A DNA stretch of 64,000 bases from contig JAPNXP010000016.1 of assembly GCA_028753945.1 (NCBI GenBank), positions 930,001-994,000 on the forward strand, written 5' to 3'. Numbering within the stretch: position 1 is the stretch's first letter; the number at the start of each line of letters is the position of its first letter. The notes beneath the pieces were generated by a model. That model searched no databases. It was not told where the DNA came from and worked only from the letters and a program-made list of their open reading frames with translations. The position numbers and the translations under genes are program-made. Shown one piece after another: positions 10,958 to 23,000 of the stretch. Origin of the DNA: Hexactinellida sp. DTS-2022. Taxonomy: Eukaryota; Porifera; Hexactinellida.

Positions 10958-12380
10958 GCTCAATTTCCAACATAATTGAACCTAAGCATCCCCATAATCA
11001 CCCAATTTCTGAATATCACACAGAGATATATGAAGTTAAAGCTAAATGCAAATCTGCAGCCAGAACCTCAAGGGAGCGGTTAAGTAAGATTTTTAAGGAC
11101 ACTACTCGAAACGAAGCAGCTGCAAGTTTATTGTCTTACAAAAATATAGAAACGACCATGTATAGAGCAAGACGTGAAATTGAACCCACCATTCCACGAT
11201 CTGCAGCTGAATTTTGTCAACAAATACAAACAACACAATACGCAGTCTATTACAGAGGAGAGATTACAGTAGGTTCAGAAATAGGAGTACTCTTTTATTC
11301 GGATAAGTTTTCTCAAGTCCTAGCAGAAATCGAAGATATTCAATTTGATGGAACTTTCTATACGGTGCCTATTCAGTTTTATCAACTCTGGACGTTATTT
11401 GCAAGAATCGGGCGACATGTTTTCCCGTGTATTCATTGTATTTTGACAAGCAAACAGGAAGCACTCTACACTGCACTACTTACAAAAATTCGTGAGCTTT
11501 TGCCTCAGTTGTTACCAACTCATGGAATGTCTGATTGGGAAATGCATTTAAGAAAGTATTTCAGGGAATTCATCTTCATGGCTGTTATTTTCATTACGCA
11601 CAAAATGTCTGGCGAAAGTTGGGAAAACTAGGTTTACAATATCTCTACTATAATAATCAGGAATTTAAACAATTAGCAAGAGCTTTTATGTCGTTACCAT
11701 TCCTTCCTGAACAGTTGATACTTACAACATTTGACTTACTTGATACGCATTCCCTTGTTGTTCAGGAAGACGATAACAAATTTAGAAAATTAAAGACATA
11801 TCTGAGAAAACAGTGGATCATTAAGACTCCGGCCAATGAACTATCCATTTATAAATCAAGCCAAACTACTAATAATGGAGCAGAAATTTACCATGCCAAG
11901 TTGAAGGCAGAAATTGTTGTAAGCCATCCTCGAATCTGGTATTTTATTCAGATTTTAAATGATATCATTACTGACACAGATTTAGATGTTGAACGCTTAC
12001 GTAATGGCATTGAGATTTCTCGCCCCCGCAAAAAGAAGAACATAGATAATGACATACTAAGAAGTCAGTGTAAACATAAACTTGAAGAAGGAGTATACAC
12101 ACCGGAACAATATTTGTTTGCATTGGGTAGTACAGTTCAACTGGATAATTCAAGTCAACAAATAGATGAGATCTCTTCAGGGAGCGATGAGGATAGTGAA
12201 CAGTTAAATAATCAGGCAAATCAGCCTTTATGCTGCGTATGTTTACGGGTGAGAGAATCTACAGTACTGTTCTATCCATGTAGACACGCTAGATGCTGTC
12301 AAGATTGCAGTGAACAAGTTGGCAATTTATGTCCTATATGTCGCTCCACCATTACAGACCGGGTACCAATCTTCATGTAA
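10900..12380 (+). pseudogene. MULE transposase fused to C-terminal RING finger (one frameshift)
   Basis: Two frames overlap at 11535-11631; one indel near 11540 separates them, otherwise the protein is continuous. Order: a remnant of a FLYWCH-like zinc-finger end (HPHNHPISEY), a helical region (RTSRERLSKIFKDTTRNEAA), then the MULE transposase domain: first Asp in IQFDGTFYTVP (about 11345), second in SDWEMH (about 11535), and the C-x2-H signature GCYFHYAQNVWRKL. After a basic patch (SRPRKKK) and an acidic linker comes a C3HC4 RING, about 12231-12345: CVCL, then PCRHARCCQDC, then CPICR, the IAP/MDM2-like type of E3 ligase ring. The stop is at 12378-12380. FLYWCH-MULE architecture is known; the RING tail is unusual. 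The fusion lies in one frame (11535-12380), so it is not an artefact of the frameshift. Confidence 0.8.
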
Positions 12381-12536
12381 TAGCTGCTAATGTATTTTTT
12401 CATTTTCTTTCTTTTACTCACTCATTCTATTCTTTGATTCTTTTCAGCTTTCTTTTCATTTCATTGTCAACAAATAGTTATATTCTGCATAATTATTTAT
12501 TTAAAGCTTAAGTATTCAGTAAGTAATCAACAGATA

Positions 12537-12797
12537 CCGTATAGCCTTGAATAGTAGCCGGGGCGATTATTAATTTCAAGGCCCATTTAGGCCCAAGTGA
12601 AATGTTATGATTTTCGAGAATGGCGAATATTTGTGGAATATAATCATTTGAGATAGTCAATAATTGTAGGGAGGCGATTGTTTGATATCAACGGTTATTC
12701 TAGGTGGTGTCAAAAAATAATTAGGACCTATTTTGGGGGGGCGATTATTCAAGGGGGGCGATTATTCGAGGGGGGGCTACTATTCAAGGAAATACGG
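12537..12797. mobile_element. TA-flanked MITE with CCGTAT tips
   Basis: 261 bp between TA dinucleotides. Left CCGTATAGCCTTGAATAGT pairs with right ACTATTCAAGGAAATACGG in inverted orientation. The inside has repeated GGGGGGCGATTATTC words. Tc1/mariner-type by its TA flanks. It lies between the MULE gene and the P2 5' end. Confidence 0.7.
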
Positions 12798-12931
12798 TAT
12801 TCTTAGTTGATATTTTCAGATAAATGTGGATTAGTTTCCATATGTTTTGATATAAGATAGATAAATGGGATTAATTTAAAATCCAACAGACAATTTCGCG
12901 CAGGCACTTGTTTATCACTACAATTTGATCG

Positions 12932-12957
12932 ATTGCCTTATGATTATGAAGGGTATG
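12932..12957 (-). repeat. TIR-like outer end of P2
   Basis: ATTGCCTTATGATTATGAAG followed by GGTATG resembles the right TIR of P3 (ATTGCCTTAGTGTATAGAAT, then GCTATG at 27884-27910), in the orientation expected for the 5' end of the minus-strand P2. Satellite begins right after it. Imperfect match, so a moderate call. Confidence 0.5.
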
Positions 12958-13225
12958 AAGTTGATCAATTGAAAATCTACCAGAGTTGATCAATTGAAAA
13001 TATACCAGAGTTGATCAATTGAAAATATACCAGAGTTGATCAATTGCAAATATACCAGAGTTGATCAATTGCAAATATACCAGAGTTGATCAATTGCAAA
13101 CCTACCACAGTTGATCAATTGCAAACCTCCAGAGTTGATCAATTGCAGTGAATTTTAGTTGATCAATTGCAAACCTTACCGAGTTGATCAATTGCAATGC
13201 ATTTTAGTTGATCAATTGCAGGCGT
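12958..13225. repeat. TTGATCAATTGC satellite, array 2
   Basis: About eleven units of 21-24 bp: TTGATCAATTGAAAATATACCAGAG-like at the left, shifting to TTGATCAATTGCAAACCTACC and CAATTGCAATGCATTTTAG forms at the right. Same core as array 1 (7791-7930) and same orientation. It passes directly into the GGTTAATGGTACGCC satellite. Confidence 0.9.
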
Positions 13226-13529
13226 CTCGTTAATAAGTACGCCGAAGAGGTTAATGGTACGCCAACAGGTTAATGGTACGCCAAACAGGTTAATGGTACA
13301 CCGAAGAGGTTAATGGTACCCTAACAGGTTAATGGTACGCCGAAGAGGTTAATGGTACGCCAACAGGTTAATGGTACGCCGAAGAGGTTAATGGTACGCC
13401 AACAGGTTAATGGTACGCCGAAGAGGTTAATGGTACGCCAACAGGTTAATGGTACACCGAAAAGGTTAATGGTACGCCAACACGTTAATGGTACGCCGAA
13501 GAGGTTAATGGTACGCCAAAAGGTTAATG
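13226..13529. repeat. GGTTAATGGTACGCC satellite, array 1
   Basis: About sixteen units of 18-19 bp alternating GTTAATGGTACGCCAACAG and GTTAATGGTACGCCGAAGAG, a higher-order repeat of two unit types. P3 inserted in this array, duplicating the unit core gttaatg (13523-13529), and the array resumes at 27911. The repetitive open frame 13352-13534 is a by-product of the repeat, not a gene. Confidence 0.95.
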
Positions 13530-16518
13530 CATAGCATTCTATACACTAAGGCAATGGTGGTCACTAAAAAATTTGGACCAGGGATTGGTTAAATACTTCA
13601 ACTAGACAAAATGCTTTTTCGTTATTTTGTACATTAGTTTAATAAAATCCTTATTTAATAGTTACAATCAGCCTCGTGTATTATGGATTGTGTTCATTAT
13701 ACACAAATTTAATAATATACGAACTCGAATACATTTTAAATTTAAATTGTTAATTGGGAAAATAACTAATAAGCTTTTAATATAAAATAGAAATTAACAA
13801 TTAATTAACTATATTTTGTTCATAATAAGCAGGCCTGACTCATTAGTAATCTATATGAGTATACTTGTATTTGAACTGATGTTCAAAGGAATTGATATTG
13901 CGTGTCACTTAAACATCTTATTTTTATCCACCTTTTTTATCCACCCATAATGTAAAAATTTACATTGATGGATATTAATGGGATTCTAAAAAAATTTACT
14001 TGCCCCTTCTATTCTATTCCAATCCACTCGCACTTATTCCAAATACATACCTCAACCAGTATAATATCTATCTGACTGAATACGATGTCTTGTGTTGTGC
14101 CTGGCTGTACCTCCAATTACAGAGGAGAAGATTTCACGAAAAATTTTAATTTCCCAAAAGATGAGGATCTTCGGGAAAAATGGTTCAAGGCTATTCCCAG
14201 ACCCAGAGAAGACTACCAAAACAACAAGATTCCAAGGGTTAGTAATTCTTACATTAAAATAATGATTTTTCAACGAAACTCTGATCAGTTACTATAATAA
14301 TTTAATTAATTAAAAGTACAAGTGTTGATTATGCAATCTGAACCTCGTTATTGAAATTTTCCTTAGTTTGACCTCAAATACACCTTATTTAACCGTATAG
14401 GTAATAATTGATTAACAAGGTGCCACTTCAACTGTATTTTTGTATACATCTAGATATGCATTCTCCACTTTAAAGAGGAAGATATCGAAAAATCAATAAG
14501 ATATTTTGATGGAAGTAAATATGTTGATGTACCTCGCCAAAAATATGCCGTATCTAAGTCTGCGATACCATGCATTTTCCCAAACTGTCCCAGCTACCTC
14601 TCTGACACCAATGAAAGACCGAGGAGATTCTCAAGAGAACAGAAAGAAGTAACCCTGACTGAAACAGCAATGAAGCTAAGCAGAGAAGAGAGTGCAACCA
14701 CAACAGCTAAGTTTTCAATTTCGTTAATTGCTGATATTATTGATAAATTGTCATACATTGACCTCTCCAATGGTTGGACTAGTCATATACCGGATTTAAA
14801 TTCTATTATTTTCCTTAAGATCCTAGTTAAGGATAGTCAACCTCATATTGAAGCATCGCTTGCGATAAATTCTGATTTATATATCACGGCCTTCATCAAC
14901 AAAAATATCAAATAGATCTCTCCATGAACCAAGTTAGTGACATCCGTCAAATTGAGACCCTGTTATTAGAAATAGATTGTTTACCTAGGCCTAAGATTAA
15001 TCAAAGTTCAGAAACACCACAACCCACTGTTACAACCTGCCTAGAAAATGCCATTAGTAATTTGGAACACGTTATTAAATTACTAGATCATGATGATTTA
15101 GATTTCGCTGCCGACGAAGCTATAAATGATAACCTCTTTAATTCATCAAAAATAGGGTTTCATTTTTTACTTGACCAATTGAAATCTTTGAAAGTTTCCA
15201 AATTTGGGCGCCGATATAGTGTTTTAACACAGGTTTTTTCCCTTAAGGTTCATGGTATTTCACCAGCTTGTTACCGTCTTATTCAATCTTCGAATTGTTT
15301 AACTCTACCACATGAGCGTAATCTCCTCAAAATAAAAAATTCTATCGGTTTAGATAGCGATTATCTAAATGTTCTTAAAGAGTTTTCATCCTCATTTAAT
15401 GACAGCGAGCGACACGTCATACTTCAAATGGACGAAGTACACATACGTAGTGATGCCAGTTATAAAGGTGGTAAAATAATAGGCTCTATTGACCATCCGG
15501 AAGATCCACCTACAACTGTGTTTTCTATGATGGTATCTAGTTTTATGACAAAATTTTCCACAATTGTACGTCTAGTCCCTCTCGGTTCTAGCTCTGCTAC
15601 GGCTCTTTTTCCCATTGTTACAAAAACTATCTCTGATATCGAAAGATGTAATATATATGTTGACGCAATATGCACTGATAACTACCCACTAAATGTCAGT
15701 TTATTTAAACTTTTTTCAGCTGACCAAAAATCTCTGATGCCCATAGTAAAACATCCATGTGATCCATTCAGAGATCTAATTTTATTCTTTGACGTTGTGC
15801 ATATTATTAAGTCTGTTAGGAACAATTGGCTCAATTTAAAAGACTACGAAAAGGTCTTTATCTTCCCAAAATTTACTGAATGCAAACCTCATGACTACAC
15901 ATATACCGAAAATAAGCCTCCTAATAACCTCAGAGTTTCCATCAATACCTCAGAACTTGGTATCGATACCAGTTCATTTTCTAATTCTATGTACCCTACC
16001 ATATGCTATTCAGCCTTTCAGGACATAAGAACTGTATTCAATTCGGATAAGTGCAATTTATTCAAGCGTGCTCCCAGATTAACATCAAAAGCCTGTTGGC
16101 CATCTAGCCTGGAAAGACAAAATGTCAATCTAGCACTTAGGGTTTTCACGAATCAACATCAGCGGGACTGTTAGCATATAACTTGGAAAAGAACATTGTA
16201 GACAAAACTCAAACTGTTGAATTTTTGAAATTAATCAATGATGTTTGGAAAATGTTTAATGTGAACTGGGTAGGGAAGAATATTCGTTTTAATGACGAAA
16301 TGTCTGCACCCTTGTGTTTGAACGACTCGCGATTATTGTTTCTCAAAAACTTTGTGTCTTGGTTAGAGTGCTGGAGAGCTCTTCCTACAGCGAAAGGAAA
16401 ATTATCTCCTCAAACTTTTAAAAGTTTTATACATACCTGCAAGGCATTACCTTTACTACTCGAATTGATTTGTACAAAATATGGTTTCAAATACCTTCTG
16501 ACATCAAGGATACAAATA

Positions 16519-17448
16519 GTTAGGGAATTTTACCTCAAATTATAGGTAAACCTTGAAAAAAATTGTTACCAAACAATTTCTACACTAGAGTCTTCTTCTG
16601 GACCCAAATAAACATAGAAAAAAAGTTGCAAGCCCAAACTCGTGAGGAAAATTTTTTACACGGGTTGCGGTTTCTGATTTTCCATAGTAAATCGCCGACA
16701 TTTCTGGAGCTAACTTTCTCAAATCAGCTCCAATCAAATTATTATCACCATATTGGTACTCTGCGTTGAATTTCCAACAATTTGATATATCACATGTCCA
16801 TATTTGGAAGAATTTTTCCATAGCAACGCTGGAATGTCTTAGGAATGTGTGAAAATTCCATTATCAAATTGTGTTCCCACTTAATCAAGTGACCCCTCAT
16901 TCGACTCCATTCAGCTACCTGAGTAAAATTATACACATACTGACACTCGAAAACGTGATTTTATAAAATTATTCGAGATTTTCGAGATTAACTGTAAATC
17001 TCGAATAATTTTATAAAATCACATTTTAGAGTGTCGGTATGTGTATAATTTTACTCAGGTAGCTGAATGGAGTCGAATGAGGGGTCACTTGATTAAGTGG
17101 GAACACAATTTGATAATGGAATTTTTACACATTCCTAAGACATTCCAGCGTTGCTATGGAAAAATTCTTCCAAATATGGACATGTGATATATCAAATTGC
17201 TGGAAATTCAACGCAGAGTACCAATATGGTGATAATAATTTGATTGGAGCTGATTTGAGAAAGTTAGCTCCAGAAATGTCGGCGATTTACTATGGAAAAT
17301 CAGAAACCGCAACCCGTGTAAAAAATTTTCCTCACGAGTTTGGGCTTGCAACTTTTTTTCTATGTTTATTTGGGTCCAGAAGAAGACTCTAGTGTAGAAA
17401 TTGTTTGGTAACAATTTTTTTCAAGGTTTTGAGTTAAAATTCCCTAAC
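16519..17448. mobile_element. 930-bp fold-back element (long inverted arms)
   Basis: Two arms of about 460 bp, nearly identical when folded, meet around a spacer of about 15 bp (16981-16995). Tips are GTTAGGGAATTTTA and the inverse, between TA dinucleotides. Each arm contains the same 78-residue frame (16585-16821 minus, 17156-17392 plus), which reflects arm identity and is not evidence of a gene. It interrupts the P3 transposase just ahead of its glutamate motif. A diverged relative is at 62140-62345. Confidence 0.9.
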
Positions 17449-18003
17449 TAAAAACGATGCTTTAGAACACCATTTTGGTTTGTACCGGCAAATGTCAGGT
17501 TCACAGTATCACATTTCATATTGCCAAATCCTGGAGTCTGAGCGCCGGCTTCAGCTTTCTAATATTCTAAAATTGTTTCAGATCAAAAGAGAATCTGATA
17601 CTATTGAGAGACCTGTTGTGTGGTATTTTGAGACGCTGTGGTATTCTGAGACGCAACTATATAAGGCAAATTTTATCCACTCTCTTTGTCTACAACTATC
17701 ACAACACTCACTCAATCATCAAACAAATCAAAACAAATCAACACAAATAATCAATCATTTCTATTCTGATTTACAAATGAATTCAGAAGAGTATCAAGAA
17801 ATTATTCAGTTTCTTCGCGAACAAAAATATCCTGAGACAGTACAAGACTCACGGCAAACAAGATGGAATTACAAAAGAAAACTGTCCTCCTATTTAATTT
17901 GCAGAATCCGACACACATTTCCAAGGTGAGATTTATTTTTTAAACCCCAAAATGACTCGCTATACTAATAAATAATCCCATTATTTATATATTAATTAAA
18001 ATA

Positions 18004-18106
18004 CAGTAGATCCTCTTTGACAGCCACTGTATAACGGTTACTTGTCTATAACGGCCATTTCCCCCTGTCCTTTCCTGGTCCTTATTACTTATTGCAGGTT
18101 CTACTA
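18004..18106. mobile_element. Short TA-flanked CAGTAGA MITE
   Basis: Left TA-CAGTAGATCCTCTTTGACAG; right GCAGGTTCTACTA-TA. Inside are GTATAACGG/CTATAACGG words. CAGT tips with TA duplications are typical of pogo/Tigger-derived MITEs. It lies in the first Ginger intron. Confidence 0.55.
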
Positions 18107-18619
18107 TATTTGATTTAATAGTTTTAATTAATCTTGTCCTTAGAGAGTTAAACTGGGAGGTACAGAAACAGATTTGGAAGTTCCATTGAAGTCTCAGTTG
18201 GATGATATTTATCAAAGGTTCCATGACCAAGTTGGTCATCCAGGGATTCACGCCACTCTTCATTCAGTTCAGCAAAGATACACATGGACAGGCATGCACA
18301 TTGACGTTCGAGATTATGTAAGTTAATATGATAATGAAATTTATTTGAACAATTGATATCGTTATTTTAGTTTGTACTTCATTGTTTTAAAAAAAAATTA
18401 CCCTAACAATGTGATAGGTATTTGTTGTCTTTATAATTAAAATTGCTTAATTAATAAGGGTAACTGTTATCTACTCAAAATAGGAAAAAGTAGTTACTTT
18501 TCAAATTATAGCCAACTGGATCACCCTTGTCCTCATTTGCACTTAAACCAATCTAATCTTTGACTTCTGCACGAAAATTTTGCCTATTTCCTAACGATTA
18601 TATTATATATTCAGATACA

Positions 18620-18800
18620 TTAAAAAAGCGTCCCTTTATCTCGAGATACAGGGGGGGGCACTTTAATAAAAGCAAACTTTTTTTAACACAATTTAGATAA
18701 GAAAAAGCTCGATTCCCTATAAGGAAATCCTCCATAAAAGTGTGTTTTTATGGAGTATTTTTTGTAAAAGTGTCCCTGTATCTCGAGATACAGGGACTTA
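18620..18800. repeat. Inverted repeat with CTGTATCTCGAGATACAG palindromes
   Basis: A GCGTCCCTTTATCTCGAGAT block at the left and GTCCCTGTATCTCGAGATAC at the right lie in mirror arrangement about 150 bp apart, each palindromic around CTCGAG. Probably a MITE remnant; no duplication seen. Confidence 0.5.
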
Positions 18801-18806
18801 TTTGGA

Positions 18807-19540
18807 TATATATATATATATTATCCCTTAACCTACTATTAGTTCGATTTATTTTCAATTAAAATCAATTTGTAATGTTATGTAGATATATTCATTTGAT
18901 TTATTTTACAATTACCCTGGGTAAATTGCATTCCAATTATCAATTCAGTACAGTACATACTCGAATCAGACGTACCAATTTCAATTTCTAGAAATCTGTC
19001 AGCAGAACTCCGTTAGTGTTTTGATTGTCTGAGTACGTGACAACCAAAATACTTTTATCTTATCGTTAAGTATGTTTGAAGACTTGTATTACATCGTATT
19101 TACACAATTGAACAAGTCAGTACTTCGACCTGTGGATTATGCGTACGGATAAGACATGCCTCGGTTAGTACATACTGTCTTGTTTCCCAAGGTACGCCTT
19201 AGTTAATCGAGTTCTACTATATTTCTATTCTAATTGATGTACATACCAAAATAGCATTATAATGCAGTGTTAGTGGAACATTTCAGTTGAATCATCCATT
19301 TGCTGTAATCGTAATTAAACAGTTCTAGATTGTCTAATTAGTAAAGCATTTTATTTTGACGACTAATAGCAACTAACATGATTTCGCAAGATCCCAAATT
19401 GTTTTTATATTTATTTTTATAACAGTTAACTTCAATTAACCATTTACGAATTTTATATAATGGTGTAATTAGATATCGATGCTGTAACTAATACAAAATT
19501 ATTAAAAAATGCCATATTATAATGACTTTCTTGTATACTA
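18807..19540. other. AT-rich intron-like region of the Ginger gene
   Basis: Between the donor at 18318 and the exon beginning 19544. No open frame of note and no TIR pair recognised. Confidence 0.45.
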
Positions 19541-20086
19541 AAGGTAAGGACTTGCCATACATGTCAGATGACAGCAGCCTTGCCACCACAACCGCAAAAG
19601 AAGCTCCAACCAATCCCACCTCCATCTAAAACGTGGAAACATATAGGAATGGACCTTTTATGTGATTTCTCTGAGAGCAAAGATGGATATAAACACATTT
19701 TAGTCACTGTTTGTTATCTGAGCAAATACGTTGCAGTGCGCGCTCTCAAGTCGAATACATCAAAAGAAGTAATCCAGAATCTTAAGGATATCTACCTCGA
19801 TATGGGATTACCCGATATTATTCAACACGACCAAGGAAGGGAGTTTACAAGTAATTTGCATAATAATTTTTCTACATTCTAATCAAATATTATCAGTGAC
19901 ATATTGCTAAATATTTATTTTTAATAATAGAAACGATATTAATTAATAATTGTTATATAGCGCTGTAGTATGCCATAAAAAAGAGTATCTAATTTTAGTA
20001 CATATGTCTGGCTATAATTTGGTGGTTGTTGTGAAATACTGAGATGATAACTAGCCAAAATTTCCATTTCTTTCAGTTAGCTAAGT

Positions 20087-23000
20087 CATAGCAATCTATA
20101 TACTAAGGCAATGATAGTCCATTGAAAATATGGACCATGGACAGCGATGTATAGCTAATTTTCAAAAATACTAAATTTATAACGCATACACTCCAAGTTA
20201 TAAATACTTTCTATTCTAGTTCAACTAAAGATGTGCTACACCTTAAGCAAATCTGAGCTATGTTCTAGATATATATTAGTAGAGAATTGATATTTTAATG
20301 AGCATTAGCAGCAACTAGTACATTCATAATTAGGTACACGTGAATACATAACAAAGAAATACAAGTATGAATACTCCTGGATTGGACTTGTAAACAAACT
20401 ACTGGACTGAAGAAACAACTATAATATTAGAGACTCCGGGAATTGTCTACTAAGTATCTCGCCATTATCTAAACTCTTGGACTGAACTTTCGAGGTTGAA
20501 TTATATAAAGGAATGGTTTAAAAGTTAATTGTATTTTTTCAGTTTGGTATTATCTCTCTTCAGAACCACAGTATTATAATTCTGGACTCGCTTTGATAGG
20601 ATGCAGTTAGACCATGTTACGCATAACTTCTTTAGGATATCGCAGTTCCAAACATTACACCGACACCAATCATTCCACATATCACTATATTTATCTGTAA
20701 TCATTTTAATAGAAAGTTGTACCAACTTGGTTCGACATTGTCCCAAATAAAACTCTTTGTTCAAAGTACTACAGTTATCAATCTTGATAAAAAATTAATA
20801 CAGGATACAGACACAATCTACTACACAACGAGACGGATATTTGAGAGAGCCTCTATCCACTAAATCTATCAACGTATATTGAGAACCTACATCATTGTTT
20901 ACTTCAAGTGATTTGTCTGTCGTTAAGAAATCTTGACAATAAGGACAACCATTAGATTTTTTAAGATAAGAGAATACTGCATAGCCTGCAATATATACGA
21001 GACAATCAATTTGGCCAACATCAATTTCTGGACGAGAAATTTCATTCAATTTATCTATATAGAGTTCTATTTCAAAATCAAGTTATTCTTCAACATCATT
21101 GTTGTCACTAAATTGGCTAATATATTCTTTTAGAGAGACTGGCTTTTAGTCTGAAGTAACTTGGCATTTAATAGCAAACACCTTTAAAATGTTAGAAAGC
21201 TGAAGTCTACGTTCACTTTCTAAAATTTGAGTAAATGATATCTGATAATGAGACCCAGACATTTGCCTATACAGACCAAAGTGGTGTTCTAAGGCATCAT
21301 TTTGGATTCTTGAAGTTAGAAGATACTGGTATCCACAGTGCTGAGTAAGTCGGTTAACAAGCATTGGTAATGCTTCACAGGTATGTCGAAAGCTTGTAAA
21401 AGTTTGTGGTGTTAACTTCCCATGTGCAAATGGCTGATGTATCCTGCTATCCAACCAAGAGACAACATTTCTTAAAAATTGCAAACTGAAATCACCTGGA
21501 TAAATAGGAGCTAAATAATCATCATTGAACCGAATATCTTTTCCTACCCAATTGACATTGAATGTTTTCCAAACCTGATTTATTAGATTAAGAAATTCGA
21601 CCGTTTGATTAATGTTTACGATGTTATTCTCCATTTTCCAAGATAAAAGCCCAGCGGATGTTGTTTCATGAAAGATTTTTAACGCAAAGTTAACATTTTG
21701 TCTTTCTAATGTGGATGGCCAGCACGCTTTAGCTGTTAATCTTGGCGCTCTTTTCAAGATATTACACTTATCAGATGTGAATAAATTTCGAATATCTTGG
21801 AAAGGTGCGTAACACAGTTCTGGATAAAGTGTCTTGGAAGTGAAATGCTTAGTTGAAATGTTGGCTGTGGAGACTGAGATAAAAAGAGTTTTATTAGATT
21901 TAATAGAATTGATACACTTTTCTCCTTCCAATAGACACTCTTCGAATTTCGGAAAAATAAATGTCCTTTCATAATCCTTGAGATTTAACCAGTTATTACG
22001 GATGCATTTAATGATATGAACGATATCAAAAAACAAAATTAGACTTCTTTCTGGGTTGCATGGGTGCGTTACTTTTGGCACAAGTGTATTATCAGCGGAG
22101 AACAATTTGTATAAAGGAACGTTTAGTGGGTAATTATCTGTACAGAGAGCTTCAACAAACAGATCGCAAGCTTCGATATCATAAATAGTTGACTTGATAA
22201 TTGGATATAATTTTTCTGCTGAAGAAGAGCCCAAAGGGATTAACCGTACAATTGTGGAAAACCTAGCGGCTAAACTTGAAATCATTATTGAAAAAACTGT
22301 CGTGGGTGGATCTTCAGGGTTATCAATTGACCCGATTACTCTTCCTCCCTTATATGCTGCATCGCTACGAATATGTACTTCATCCATTTGAAGGATGACA
22401 TGTCGCTCTAGGTGTTTAAAAGTGGTTGCAATTTCTTTGATGATTTTTGTATACTCACTCTGTAAGCCGATGCTGTTTCTAATTCTTAATAAGTTACGCT
22501 TATGTGGAAGAATTAAACAATTAGAGGACTGAATAAGACGATAGGAGGCTGGTGAAATTCCTTGAAGTTTTAAACAAAAAACCTGAGTAAGAATGCTAAA
22601 ACGACGAGAATATTTATCAAGGATTAAGTATTTGAGCTGATCTAACAAAAAATTTAGACGAATTCGCATAGAATCTGTATTCCCGGTTTCGTACTCAGTA
22701 AGGGAATTATAACTGGGCTCTAATTTATTGATAGCACTAGAAATTTCCATTATTGCATTCTCAACATGTGTATTAACAGGGTTGACTGAAGAACTGACGC
22801 TTTTTATTTGGGCCATTTCAAATATCTCAACTTCTTGAATGATTTTTTCCAATAACCTCATATCATTCAGTACATTATAAGATAGTTGAATTTTATGTGT
22901 CTCTTTATATAAAGCCTTACAAATTAAGTTTTGATCTATAATTATGGAGCGATCTATTGTAGTTATTTCACCATAAAAATGAATTTTTAGGAAAAGGATT

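Larger units (their letters stand above)
9731..12536 (+). mobile_element. Mutator-like (MULE) transposon with RING-bearing transposase, right end uncertain
   Basis: Starts at TTAAGGATGCTTGCC, whose inverted form (GCATCCTTAA) closes the short relative at 29563-30802. It contains the MULE gene 10900-12380. I could not find the right terminus or the expected 8-11-bp duplication; the sequence after the gene (12381-12536) has no clear TIR. It sits 20 bp upstream of the P2 start codon, so it inserted into the P2 5' region (P2's TIR-like end is at 12932-12957). Confidence 0.6.
17777..19882 (+). pseudogene. Ginger integrase, N-terminal and partial catalytic exons
   Basis: Three probable exons. Exon 1 from ATG 17777 to about 17925 (EEYQEIIQFLREQKYPETV, WNYKRKLSSYL), donor gtgaga. 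Exon 2, 18144-18317, has YQRFHDQVGHPGIHATLHSV and YTWTGMHIDVRDY, the His half of the HHCC zinc finger, donor gtaagt. Exon 3 from 19544 joins in phase as VRTCHTCQ (Cys half), then WKHIGMDLLCDFS with the first catalytic Asp, KHILVTVCYLSKYV, and IIQHDQGREFTS with the second Asp. The catalytic Glu, normally about 35 residues on, is not reached: a gtaatt at 19851 could be a donor, then P4 interrupts. Exon 1 and 2 do not join cleanly in phase. The family pastes transposon ends by the same chemistry as retroviral integrases. Confidence 0.82.

Noticed and set aside
13352..13534. Open frame encoding repeats of VNGTPKRLMVRQQ
   Set aside because: It is a direct read-through of the GGTTAATGGTACGCC satellite; the units have lengths that happen to keep one frame open. 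No start context or conservation argument.
16585..17392. Two identical 78-residue frames on opposite strands as duplicated genes
   Set aside because: They are the two arms of the fold-back element; the identity follows from the palindrome.
18144..19882. Integrase exons as part of a Gypsy LTR retrotransposon
   Set aside because: No RT, protease or LTR nearby; the TGTTG...CAACA tips with a 4-bp duplication around the whole unit fit a Ginger DNA transposon.
20525..21148. Alternative genetic code with TAA read as an amino acid, suggested by several in-frame TAA codons in P4
   Set aside because: ARL2, the NHL gene and the HIRAN ORF contain no internal TAA and end normally; other transposons also show TGA stops and frameshifts, so decay explains it.
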